From assembly GCA_038503075.1 (NCBI GenBank), contig JBCAML010000003.1, positions 682,001-746,000 on the forward strand: a stretch of DNA of 64,000 nucleotides, in the 5' to 3' direction. Each line of letters starts with the position of its first letter. Within the stretch, counting starts at the first letter, position 1. The notes under the pieces are model-generated. The model saw nothing but the letters and a program-made list of their open reading frames with translations. It searched no databases and was not told the origin of the DNA. The position numbers and the translations under genes were made by a program. Of the stretch, positions 48,065-59,065 are shown piece after piece. The stretch is from Gyromitra esculenta. Lineage: Eukaryota; Ascomycota; Pezizomycetes; Pezizales; Discinaceae.

Positions 48065-49736
48065 ATGGCACCTTCAGCTCCTAAGATCGCTATAATCGGA
48101 AGCGGTGTTTCTGGCCTTGCAGCTCTCTGGGCTCTCCGCAATAAAGATTACCATGAAGTTCATATCTATGAGTCAAATGACTATCTGGGCGGCCATACAA
48201 ACACCGTTGCGTTTAAGCACGGTAGGGAATCGACAATGGTAGATACCGGGTTCATCGTGTTGAATACCGCCACATACCGTTCGTAGCCCAAAAGCCTGTT
48301 TGGAGGAATTAAGTTGAAGGCTGATATCGATATACTTTGTAGCAAACTTTATAGCGTTCCTCGCCCACATAGGTGTACAAACCGTCCCAACAGAGATGAC
48401 TTTTGGTATCTCCCGGAACTGCGGCGAATTCGAATGGTCTGGAACATCTCTATCCTCGGTATTTGCTCAACGTAGCAATATCTTTAAGCCGAGTATGTGG
48501 CGAATGTTATTCGATATTGTTCGGTTTAATACATTCGCTCTGGATCTCCTTGAGAAGGAATCTATGCTTGCGAGTGGCATTGGTAAAGACGAGACTTTAG
48601 GCTCATATTTAGACCAAGAGGGCTATTCCCAGGAATTTAGAGACGACTATTTGCTTCCTATGACGGCTGCAGTCTGGAGCACAAGTCCAGATAAATGCGC
48701 CTTGGATTTCCCTGCAGTTACGCTAGTTAGGTTTATGTGAGGAGTCTCTTATATCCTTACAAAAACCCTAGCACGAAACTAATAAGAAACAAAAAGGTGG
48801 AATCATCATCTCCTAAATATCGTGTCGCCAAGAGCAAAATGGCTCACGATCAAAGGAGGCGCAAAGAATTACGTTGACGCTGCCACAAAAAGCGTTCCAA
48901 ATCACCAGATCCATCTTTCAACCCCTGTGGTGGGTGTCCGTAACGCCGATAATGGAAAAACGCTCGTGTCTACTAAGAGGGGCGCAATGGAATATGAATA
49001 CGAATACGATCATGTAATCCTTGCAACTCACGGCGACCAAGCGCTATCACTGCTGGGTAGGGGTGCAACAAAGCTCGAGAAGGAAATTCTTAGCGCCTTC
49101 AAGACAAGTAAAAATACAGCTGTACTGCACTCCGATAGAAATGTAAACTCTTTGGTTTCAGCATCTGGATCAAGCACAAACTAACAGGAATGGTAGCTGA
49201 TGCCTGTCCTCACTGAAACCTGGGCCTCATGGAATTATATGACCGCCTCTACAGCCACCTCACGCAACGTCGACCAAGTGTCCTTAACCTACAACATGAA
49301 TATCCTCCAACATATCCACCCTTCCCGCTTTGGTGACGTCCTTGTAACACTTAACCCCCTTATACCCCCACATCCCTCAGTTGTGCAGGGTGAATGGGAA
49401 TATGAACACCCCCTTTACACACCTGAAGCAATTCAAGCGCAACGCCGGCTCCCGGAAATTCAGAATAAACGAGGCATCACGTTTGCGGGTGCATGGACGG
49501 GATACGGGTTCCATGAAGATGGGTTCACATCGGGACTACGAGCGGCGGTTGGGTTAGGTGCCGAGATTCCGTGGAATGTTCAGGACGCGAAATATATCGG
49601 TGGAGATAAGCCCCCGAAAAAGGGGGCGCAGGAAATAGTGTTAAGAACGATAATCGGGTTGGTGCAGTGGTGGATTGTAATGTTAGAGGCGTTAATGAAT
49701 CATAAGGTGGGAGTTGAGAGGGAGAAACGGCTGTAA
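48065..49736 (+). CDS. FAD/NAD-binding oxidoreductase, COG2907/amine-oxidase-like
   Basis: Four exons: 48065-48278, 48343-48736, 48797-49142, 49197-49736; introns of 64, 60 and 54 nt. 497 residues. Splicing restores TATYPNFIAFLAHIGVQ, TLVRFMWNHHLLNIVS and LHSDRNLMPVLTETW. The N-terminal dinucleotide-binding motif is IAIIGSGVSGLAA (residues 8-20), with Glu in HIYESNDYLGGHTN binding the ribose. The C-terminus has FAGAWTGYGFHEDGFTSGLRAA, the closing FAD-binding part. The family is a predicted flavin oxidase often encoded beside cyclopropane-fatty-acid synthase-like genes in bacteria and fungi, which suggests lipid modification, but no such partner is in this window. The start was chosen at MAPSAPKI; ATG codons further upstream have no conserved context. 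Confidence 0.88.
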
Positions 49737-50754
49737 ACCTGAGTGTCTTGTATAGCAGGAGTTATACTATAGATAAATATAATATAGTGTCTAAGAATAC
49801 TCTAATATCTCGAAGCGAAATTTGATTTGGTAACTTCAAATTACCCGAGTGATGAGCTGTGAGGTTTATTTATTTTATTTTATTTTATTATCTGAGTCTC
49901 AGACCCGAATACCTATCAACGTTTTATATGTATAAGTAACTTATTGATCTGGGTGTAAGAAATAAATTCTAGCAGATCATCAAGAAAACTCCTCAATAGG
50001 TTCGGATGGTGGATACAAACATAGATCGGATATCAGAAGAGTACTAAGTGAATAAATTCCCCTCGAAAAAGTGATATTTCAATAGCCTGATGCTGATGGG
50101 ACTTGTCTAGACGTCTTGTATATATGCGCTATATGGCATGACTACGTGCACTGAGTCTTACTTACTGATAGGTATTGGTGTATATAAGGATCCCAGTAGA
50201 TTTCCGCAAATATTTCCCATAGGGCTTAAGATAAATATTGTGACAATTGGCTTAAACAAAGGCTTTGTAGGCTGCGGCGGTAACAACTACTGGTCTTTGT
50301 GTATGCGATCTAAGTGAAATGATCTATTTCTCAGCCAATAGACCCTCCAGGCATTGGTATTTAGTTTAAAAAGAAGTGATGAAGGTGGTTCTTTATTGGC
50401 ACATAGCAGTCAAATAATACAAGGTTAGCAGATGATTATAACAGCTAATATAGGGATGGGTTCGGGTTGCATTGGAAACAGCCTTCATATTCAATGAACC
50501 CCAGCAATGTTGATGTTCTGCCCATTTGACCGAGTGAGTAGTCATGATGGTGCTGCCATCCTAGAATCCGAACCTCCACTATAAAAATATATACTTCACT
50601 AGAGCAGCAGGGCATTAAGCTTTTCTAGATGTTTTTTTTTTTTGTAGTAGAGGATATTAACTAATCCTGATGCGGCTCTGCTGGTGCCAAGCCTCAACTT
50701 TACCAACCTGCACAGGTACTGCTTCAAAGATTCCACAAACACCACAAACGCGCA
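49737..50754. other. 1.0-kb spacer
   Basis: Between the FAD oxidoreductase 3' end and the RRM gene. AT-rich, with an ATTTT run at 49868-49890. No gene, RNA or repeat was recognised. Confidence 0.45.
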
Positions 50755-51350
50755 ATGTCAGAAACCACCAGACTCAAGTCGACCGTCTTTGTCGGTGAGT
50801 CTTTCCCTACTCTTGGTTCTTAGGTTCTCCAAGAGCAGTAGAATTGAACACACTGCTAAACAGGAACTCACAGGTGGCCTTGACAATACCATAACTAAAG
50901 AGATCCTCCACTCCGCGTTTCTCCCTTTCGGTGGCATCGCTGAGGTCCAGCTCCCACGTGATGATCGGAGCACAGAACCGCACCGTGGCTTTGGTTATGT
51001 CGAATTTGAGGATCCCGCGGATGCCGCTGCGGCGATCGATAATATGGACCAGAGCATGTTGGGAGGAAGGGTGTTGAATGTAGCGCAGGCGAAGCCACAG
51101 AAAGAGGGGACGGTATTAGGGAGCAAGGTTGCTGTGTGGGAACAGGTATGGTTCTATTTATTTAGGGTGCGATATTTTAGACGATGGCGTGCTAATTAAT
51201 TTATAGGAGAGCTGGCTAGAAAAACATGAAGTTAGTGAGGAGGACCGAATTGCTACGCAGAAGGCGAAGGAAGATGCGATGGCAAAGGAGGTGATTGATC
51301 CAATGCAAGGTTTGGAGGGGCTTGATGTTGCTGGCCCAAAACCAGAGTAA
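50755..51350 (+). CDS. Small single-RRM RNA-binding protein (PPIE/CYP33 RRM type)
   Basis: Three exons: 50755-50794, 50874-51145, 51207-51350; introns of 79 and 61 nt. 151 residues. RNP2 is VFVGGL, formed across intron 1, and RNP1 is RGFGYVEF. The RRM (about 10-90) has the DPADAAAAIDNMDQSMLGGRVLNV pattern of the RRM found at the N-terminus of the nuclear cyclophilin PPIE/CYP33. No cyclophilin domain follows; the short C-terminus is helical and charged (EESWLEKHEVSEEDR). It therefore resembles a stand-alone form of this RRM, possibly a spliceosome-associated factor. The name is by similarity of the RRM only. Confidence 0.82.
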
Positions 51351-51674
51351 CGATGCAAAGACACCAGAAACGACACTCTACGCGGCATATATTCGGCCAA
51401 ATAATATGGATAATGAGGGGTTCAATGCTTTTATAACACAACATCATCTGATTCGTGGCGTTTAGGAGTGGTATAGCCATGTATTTATCACAATGTCCTC
51501 CGATTTTTGTAAGTCAAATACAAAAATCACAAATGACATCACCTGAATAACCTGCATTATGATATCGTATTGCTTTGAACTGTACTACAAGCAACCTACT
51601 TCGATCCATACACATCTAATCAATCAAATGCTTGGGAAACTCTCCTTCACAGCTTAATGCTAGTTATGATTTAT
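51351..51674. other. Convergent spacer
   Basis: 324 bp between the stop codons of two convergent genes; must hold both terminators. It is AT-rich and shows nothing else. Confidence 0.5.
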
Positions 51675-52307
51675 CTAGTGGTGATCGGACCGCGGAGATC
51701 TCGAAAGTCGCAACTGTTTGTCGACATACAGTTTGCGGCCCATGGAGAAGATAGCCACTAAAAAGTGGGTCAAAGTTGTCAGTGCGCTCGGACGAATATA
51801 TCTATTAAGAGAGGAAATACTTACTTCCAACGCCGGCACTAACGTATGAGAAAATTGTGGGTTAGCTAGTCTCGCTGTGGCCCACAGAGTGAGAATCTTA
51901 CCCAATAACAATTCCTGCGAAACCTATCGTTAGCTCTCGAATTTTATTTTGAAAAAGTATCCCAAGGAGATTTGAGGGGATTTGACTATACCCAGAGGGA
52001 TCAATTCCGGCGGAACCTTTTTCAACTGCCGGATTCTCTGCGAGATCGTATGTGCTAACCATCCGGAAGAATTAGTATCCCCATTGCATTTTCCTTCAAG
52101 CCTCCTCGACCACTAGAACTCCTCTCGCATCCCCCGTTTCTCCAGCTCAAAATACTAGCGCGTGATCCGATAACGGCCGAATCGCATGACTGAGGAAGCA
52201 CTGGGAGCCGTACCACTTTGTTCTTGCTTCTAAAACCCCACATTTAAATCAGCAATTGCGACAAATAAACATAAAGAGCGAGAGGAGAAACGTACGGGCA
52301 TAGCCAT
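51675..52307 (-). CDS. B12D/MLRQ-like small mitochondrial membrane protein, five exons
   Basis: Five exons: 52307-52296 (12 nt), 52037-51992 (46), 51914-51902 (13), 51838-51825 (14) and 51757-51675 (83), with introns of 258, 77, 63 and 67 nt. They total 168 nt and encode 55 residues. The product begins MAMPRIRQLKKVPPELIPLG, continues IVIGAGVG and ends FSMGRKLYVDKQLRLSR plus a basic tail. That pattern (PPELxPL, one helix, RKLxxDxxLRLSR) is the NADH-ubiquinone reductase complex I MLRQ subunit/B12D family of single-helix inner-membrane proteins. Exon 1 is the least certain: a different small exon could sit in the 258-nt first intron. All later junctions restore the conserved sequence and have GT-AG ends. 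Micro-exons make it easy to miss by gene callers. Confidence 0.72.
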
Positions 52308-52676
52308 TTTGAAAGCGTTGTTTTAGAGACTGCGGGGAAATAGGATTGAGTGGAGAGTTGAGAAGGTGGGTTGTGGTGGTTGATCCGAGAGATTGATGAG
52401 ACTGATGTCAAAGAGGCAAACTGATTGGCCGCTTTAGCAATACCTTGGAGTGCTGGGCAAAAGCAGCGGCGCCGGGTAACTGGAGCATGACGATAGTGGG
52501 GATCCGTTAAGTGCCAAAATAGTGGGTGTAATATGATCAGATTGATGATTAGAGATCGAAGACATTAAGGAGTGTCTAGTAAGACAGATATTTTACGAGA
52601 GCTGAATTATAGGAGACCTTAATATTTAATTGTGATAATATCGTCGTTTTACTAGAAGGATATTCGTCACCGAATG
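52308..52676. other. Spacer between B12D-like and RCC1 genes
   Basis: 369 bp that should hold the B12D-like gene's promoter and the 3' end of the RCC1 gene, both on the minus strand. Nothing else was seen. Confidence 0.45.
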
Positions 52677-53936
52677 TCACTCGTCCGCTTCTCCGAGCCT
52701 AACAAACGTGCCCCATCCTCCAGCAAACACCTTATTTACCTTCTTTCCTTCTGGTAAACCCTGAATTTCTTTCCATTCCCTCTGGAATCCCGTACTGCTC
52801 GCTCCAATCTGTCCATTTTCACACCTCCCGGCCACCCACACCCTCCCATCTACCGTCAGCGCTACTATATGTCCCGCTCCAACAGCGACATCCTTCACAT
52901 CTAATCCGCCTTCTAAATCAACTAAGCTCACATCTCCACCATCCAGATCTTCGAGCCCTTTGATTAGCTCGTCATCTCCCGCACGTCCACCCCATATATA
53001 AAGATCTTCTTGTCTACTCAAGGCCGCTGTGATCCAGCCACCGGAAGAAATATGGGCGATGGGGACACCATCAAGAGCATCGACAATGCCAGGTTTACTG
53101 GCAGACTGGCCAGGGATGTCTAAGCTACGGCCGATATTATTATGACGTGAGTCGCCGAAGGTGAAGACTCCGCCATTGGCGGTCAGGAAGGCGAAGGCAG
53201 ACTCGTTGGATTCAAGCTCAATTATTTCAGAGGTTATGTCTGAGAGGTCAAACTCTTCCTCGGGTTCTTCCTGGGACGTGAAGGCATCGAAAGTCCTCCA
53301 AAGGGTTACTTTATTTTTATCTAAGGGAGTAATGTATAGAGTCAGAGATTGGCTTTTATTGGTAGGTATACGAACGAGGTCGAACACTGATGGAAAATTA
53401 AATACCTTTAATCACGCATACCTTCCCGTTTCCTGCAATTGTAATCTCCGAGACGTCTTTAATCAAGGGTACCGGATTCAGCTTGACGTCTCCGCTTTGG
53501 GAAAGCCCAGAAAAAAGCAAGAGATCTCCCTTAAATGTTAAGACGCCTTTCGTTCCAGTATGATCTCCAAATGCCTGGATCAAGAATTTTGCGGGGGCTT
53601 CGTTAGTAGGGAGGCTGAGAGCGACCTGCTTTCCGTGTGCGTCAGAGCCTCTAATATAGAACTTGTCATCGATTTCAACTACAGTGACTTATCAGAGAAT
53701 TCTTTTATATTATACAGTAGCTTACGAGAGTGAGTGTTATTAGTAAGCGTCGTGTACCTACGTAGTGTATTTGACCAGCCTGCAAACAGTACACTCGCCG
53801 TCTTCTCCCCAGAAGCTATTATCGAAGGCTCCATAATATCGTCAGGTATATTATGAGGCAGTCTTCCTGGAGTGCCTGTGGAGGGTAGTAACTGCCCGTT
53901 GGCATTGAAACCGCATGCTACTAGTAATACTGGCAT
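52677..53936 (-). CDS. RCC1-repeat protein with a 19-nt intron or frameshift
   Basis: Exons 53936-53762, 53678-53406 and 53386-52677. The first intron (83 nt) is normal: splicing gives GWSNTLLEIDDKFYIRGSDA. The second gap, 53387-53405, is only 19 nt with GT-AG ends; removing it gives VCVIK-VFDLVRIPT and 385 residues. Alternatively one extra G at 53405/53406 shifts the frame, and without it the reading continues VCVIKVFNFPSVFDLV. RCC1 repeats are seen as CGFNANGQL, VFTFGDSRHNNIG, LYIWGGRAG and VAGRCENGQIG, each with the typical Gly pattern. Such beta-propellers bind or activate diverse partners (small GTPases, ubiquitin ligases); the partner here is unknown. It resembles the small fungal Ats1-type proteins. 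Divergent from the cyclin gene, 201 bp away. Confidence 0.72.
53387..53405 (-). other. 19-nt GT...AG segment inside the RCC1 gene
   Basis: The segment begins GTATTT and ends CATCAG and contains an in-frame stop if kept. It is far shorter than any other intron here (minimum 51 nt). It may be a true ultra-short intron, a one-base assembly error, or a real frameshift. Confidence 0.55.
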
Positions 53937-54137
53937 GGCGGTTAGTTTATTGAGGTGTCAAATCGGAAGCTGCGAATGTCAAAGCCGAAAGACCGACAGC
54001 GACATGAGTTGCATTACTACTACCATGTATCTCAGCCTCATATCTTGGCATCTCGAGGCTTCGGCTTAAACATGATCCTCTATTGACTTTTCACGATTCC
54101 TCCAACACCCAGACTTCTCATCCAAAGAAAGCCCAAA
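53937..54137. promoter_or_regulatory. Divergent promoter between RCC1 and cyclin genes
   Basis: 201 bp separate two head-to-head start codons, so the two genes must share this promoter region. No TATA box was noted. Confidence 0.5.
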
Positions 54138-55066
54138 ATGCCTTCCCCTCATCGCTCCAAATCTCGTTCTATTTCCAAAGCTCCTGTTCAGGTAGAGCCT
54201 TTGCTACTCCCTTCAGATGATCCAGATACCTTCCTTACCCTCATGGCCGACACCCTCCGTCTCTCTACCGAAACCCTTACAATGGCCTACGTCTATATAC
54301 ATCGCTACAACCGTTGGATCAGCGATTCCACATCCAAAGAACCAGATCTCAACGTTTCCGAGCTTCTCGATGAACACGTCTCTACTCCCTTCCTTCCCTT
54401 CCTCCCAACTCTCTTAGCTGAATGAAGTGCTGACGATTACGGCGCCGGCACCTCTCGCTCTCTAGCCCGCTTTCTCGCCGGACAAAAGCTATATAGACAC
54501 TATCCCTCGCTTCCCTCTCTCTCGCTACGAAAGCTACTGAGTCCCCGCGACGGCTCCGCGAGTTTCTTGTGCCTGCATATACGCTCCAGCATCCAACTGC
54601 TAGCGAGCCACTCACATTCCCTTCTCCCTTGTACGACACTCTCAGGTCAACCCTTGTCACAGCTGAGCTATTGCTGCTCCGTGTGCTGCGATTTGAACTT
54701 CGGGTTCCGCTCCCATATGAATACCTCCCACGGCTGCTCGAGAAAGCATTGACATTATCAGAACAGCTCGCGTCGGCGTCTGCTGAGGATAGATTAGAGT
54801 CACGAGTGGTTGACCTGAAGGATACAGCACTAGGCCGAGCCGTTTGGGTGAAAGTTGGAGATGCGATGAAAAGTTATAGAATCTGTAATTTCTTCCCAGC
54901 TAGGGCGGTTGCGGCGGCTTGTGTTTTCCATGTTGCTGTTGTTGAGCGGGGGTGCAGGGCCCCCGGTGAGCACAAGGTTTGGTTGAGGAAGGTTGCAGGG
55001 GAGAGAGTCGAATATGAGGACTTTGTTGATGCATTGGAGGAGATTGGGACTTTGACTGCTCTATGA
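54138..55066 (+). CDS. Cyclin-domain protein
   Basis: Two exons, 54138-54377 and 54497-55066, with a 119-nt intron (GTCTCT donor, TATATAG acceptor). 269 residues. Splicing gives [30 protein letters not shown], in which LASLSLATKATESPRRL is the core of the cyclin box. The first exon ends the first helices (FLTLMADTLRLSTETLTMAYVY). The second cyclin fold has GDAMKSYRICNFFPARAVAAACVF. This matches the transcriptional cyclin group (cyclin K/Q, Ctk2-like) more than mitotic cyclins, but I cannot name the partner kinase. The weak donor leaves some doubt about the exact exon 1 end. The C-terminus VEYEDFVDALEEIGTL ends cleanly. Confidence 0.75.
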
Positions 55067-55363
55067 GATGCTGCTATCTGAACCTAGGAGGGGTTTGAAG
55101 TATGTATAGTTCCTATTCACATTCGGCCATTACGGTTTAGAAGTCACTGCGATCATAAAAGGCTATCATAGCTTATATTCATAATCTATTCGAATAGTGA
55201 GAGTATTCTATTTAACCTATCACCCTCAGAGCTTTCCCCGCCATACTGTGTACTCTACACCAGCCTGCTTCTTTGTCTGTTATATAAAATTTATCAAAAA
55301 CACAGAAATCCACCGATAAAGATAAACAAAAGGATGTGAAATGTTGACTATCTAGCTTCTCGA

Positions 55364-58300
55364 TTAATTTGCTGATGCCTCGAGTTCATCTTCCTCCACG
55401 CCAAACACCGAGACATTACTCTTAACTCTTTGCAACTGCTGATTGACATAACCTAAAACCTCCTCGTCATCCCTCTCCCTAGCCAACCTCTCTTCCTCGT
55501 CTTCATCGCCACCCCAGTCACTCCTTGCGTCAATACTCCTCGTTGACTGGCGTCGGCCCATGTATGGCTTCGGCTTACTAATGCGAGAGAATATGTCGTC
55601 GAAATAATGGTTTGCAGCAGTGCCCGGTGTGCGGGGTGTTTGGGGCACACGACAATTAATACCTGAATCGTGGATCAACTTTGCGACAAGTCCAGTCCAA
55701 CCGGTCTGGTGAGAGGCGCCGAGACCACGACCGTCATCGGCATGGAAGAATTCGTGGAACCACAGATTGTCCCGCCAATGTGGGTTGTAGTCGAGTAGGT
55801 CGTTACCAGCATTGCATGCTCTGCGGCCGTCCTCGCCTTGGGCGAAGATATGTTGTAGTCGATGTTGGATTTCTTCTGCCACATGCCCGAGATGCATGTA
55901 TTCTCCCGAACCGGTGGGACATTCGACTTTGAAATCGTCTCCGTAGAACATGTAGAATCTCAGAAGAGATTCAATGAGGAGAAAGTTGACGCAAAGCCAA
56001 ATGGGCTGAGTTGGTTAATGTTAGCTAACAAGAAAATAGGGGAAATAATGAGTGACATACACCACGCCAGTTACTATTGCCACCAAACAATGAGCTATTC
56101 GAGTCACCCGGAACGTAGTCCACCTTAAACTCTTGCCCGTTCACGCTCATCGAGTATGGCTTATCCTTGTGGTATTTTGACAATCTGGTCATAGTCAGTA
56201 CTTGATGCCTATACTATTTATTAAGAAAGGAAAGACTTACGATCTAATACCATAGTCACTCAAGAACTCATCTTCGTCCAGCATCTTCTCCAGGATCCGG
56301 ACCAATCTATCCTTGCTCACAAGCGACAACAACATCCTGTCACCCTTCCCTCTCTTGGACATACTTGCAATATTTCTCTCCGCGACGTCATTTCTGTTTT
56401 CCACAAACCAGTCCACACGCTTCTTGAAACTTGGGAATTTGTTCATTAATTCAGGCTCCAAAGTGAGCACAGCATATAATGGGATCAATCCAACGAGAGA
56501 CTTGACAGGCATCTGTTGGGACCAGGGCCCTCCCCAGGAAATAGCGTCATAGTAGAATCTAACATCACCATCCATCAGCACCTGGCACACGAATATCGGG
56601 GAAGGAAATGAAACACGAACCCGTCCTCCTCGTTCCATAAACTCGACTCGCCACCCTCTTGTTCGCCTTTGTATGTCATCGCATCACTGATGAAAATGAA
56701 GTGCTCGAAAAATTTGCTAGCAATATCTTCGTAGATACGCCGATGCTTCGCTAGTTCCAATGCAATATTCAGCATGTTCAGAGAATAGAAAGCCATCCAT
56801 CCAGTGGAATCAGCTTGTTCCAAGACACCTCCGGTCGGCAAAGGCTCAGAACGATTGAAAATTCCGATATTATCAAGCCCTAAGAAGCCACCCTCGAAGA
56901 CGTTCTTGCCGTCAAAGTCCTTACGATTGACCCACCTAGACATTCGATCATCAGTAATCACTCGGCAACAAATATGGCCGATCGACCCACCATGTGAAGT
57001 TGAGCAAGAGCTTCTGGAAAACACGCTCAAGGAAATCAAGATCTTCGCGACCATACAACTTCCGTTCCATCTTGAATGTTCTAAAGACGGCCCAGGCGTG
57101 CACCGGAGGATTCACGTCCCCAAAATTCCATTCATACGCAGGAATCTATTCACACTAAGTTTAACCTTCTATAAGGACGAATATCACTTAGTTTTGGGTC
57201 ACAACTAACCTGACCGTTAGGGTGCATATACCACTCCCTTGTCATCACATCTAGTTGCTTCTTTGCGAAATCTGGGTCTACCATCGCCAGTGGAATGGTA
57301 TGGAACGCCGTGTCCCACGCTGCAAAAAAAGGATATTCCCAGCAATCTGGCATGCTGAGAATATCGTCCAGATGCATGTGTCTCCATGTCTGGTTGCGAA
57401 TACCCTTTCTACCAGGCGGTGGCGGTGGCTGTGCAGGATCACCGTTCGCCCACTGGTCCCAGATAAAGTGATAAAATTGCTTCGTCCATAGCATCCCGGA
57501 AAGCGCCTGGCGCTGGATATTCCTGAGATCATCCGCCATAGGTAGAGGGGAGATACGCCAATAAAACTCATCGGCCTCCGAACGGCGACGCTCAATGATG
57601 TCGTCGAATTCTTCTTCATCGAGCCCGGCCTCGTCAATCTCCGCATCAGGTGCAATGTCCTCGGGATATTTATTCATGTTTCTGGTGAACTTGAATCGGA
57701 CCACTGCGCAGCTGCCAGGTGGAATACCGTCACCTTCTTCAAACGCGTACCAAGCTGCTGCCTTAGTCCCCTTTTGGGCGGGGTTGATGGCACCTTTCTC
57801 GTCGTCCACAATGTAACGATGGAAAGCGTCTTTTACGTAAGGTTGTGCGTTTTCACCATCATACAGCACCTTGTAATTGGTGTCGTTTTCGGTAAACATA
57901 AGCTGCGGCATAACGTCTTCTGATTCCGGACTAACTCCAGGGGATGGTGAAAGCTGCAGGTACCTCGTACCTAAAGACCAATGCTTCGACTCTGCAACGA
58001 AAGGCGATTTCTGCGATACCTCGGGTTTCTTGTCAGGAGTTTCGTGGCCCCAAGACCAGGTATTACGGAACCACATGTGAGGAATGATATGAAGAGGCGC
58101 AGCCTCGGGGCCGCGATTCCAGGCTGTGATACGGAAAAGGAGTTCCTCTTCATCTTCAGTATCCTTAGCAGTTTCAATATAAATATCCCAGTAACGATCA
58201 TCCCTGGAAAAGTGATATTTAGAATCACATACTCACTAAACAATCAAGAGTGGAAGGGGAACACACTTAAAAATCCCTGAATCGAGAATGGTGTACTCCG

Positions 58301-59065
58301 GAACATCTCTACTTCGTTTCCCATTCTCGTCGATCAAAGCCTGATATGGAAACTTTCGTTGGGGATACTTATAAAGATACTTCATGTACGAATGTGTCGG
58401 CGTGTTGTCGAGATGAAAATGTGCCTCCTTGAGAGACTCTCCATGATTTCCCTGAGGATTAGAGAGCCCAAACAAGCGTTCCTTTAAGAAGTCACTGTGC
58501 GATGCTTTAGCACCTCAATCTTGTGTGTATATTTGATCAAGTGATGAAATCTTACTCTTGCTCGTTCCAGAAAACAAACGAAATATTCTGAAGGCCGTGG
58601 GTGTCGGAAACACCGGCGATCCCATCCTCACCCCAGCGGTATGTCCTCGATCTTGAATGTTCGTGAGGAAAATCTAGGAGAGAAAAATTAATACTGGGGA
58701 CTTATATTGCCTTCTATAACTAAATAGATAAAATAAGGTCAAACATACGATTCCAGGCATCTCCATTCTCACTAATAAATAGTGGAATTTCTTCCTTTAG
58801 TATATGACTGCAATTTTTCTAATACCTTGATCCGAATAGCAAGCTAATAAAAAAGCAAAGTCACAGGAACTCACGAATAATCCTCACGAACTGTTCCCCA
58901 CTGACGTCTACGATTCAATTAGTAGGAAGTTTATATTATTGTCACAAAAGCAACTCACTCGCTGAGATAAGGCCCCCATTTCTTCCAGTATTTCGTCCTT
59001 TCTCTATCTTCCTTCAGTCGTTTCTCCTCCGCACAAAGGTATTGATGGGCTCCGTGTTTTACCAT
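55364..59065 (-). CDS. GH63-family glycosidase (six-hairpin), eleven exons
   Basis: Eleven exons: 59065-58959, 58907-58875, 58771-58749, 58673-58556, 58494-58267, 58203-57210, 57145-56991, 56935-56621, 56558-56241, 56184-56061, 56005-55364. They sum to 3057 nt, 1018 residues. Early sequence [19 protein letters not shown], then [16 protein letters not shown], and [20 protein letters not shown] define the family. The C-terminal catalytic (alpha/alpha)6 barrel has [30 protein letters not shown] and [20 protein letters not shown], the GH63 signature. There is no signal peptide, so a cytosolic enzyme is likely, unlike the ER processing glucosidase I of the same family. The substrate is unknown. 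At intron 2 a second acceptor 36 nt upstream is also in frame and would add 12 residues; I chose the downstream one as it matches family spacing. Confidence 0.92.

Noticed and set aside
54378..54496. Reading the cyclin gene as a pseudogene with frameshifts
   Set aside because: A single 119-nt intron ending in TATATAG joins the frames and restores the cyclin box, so no frameshift is needed.
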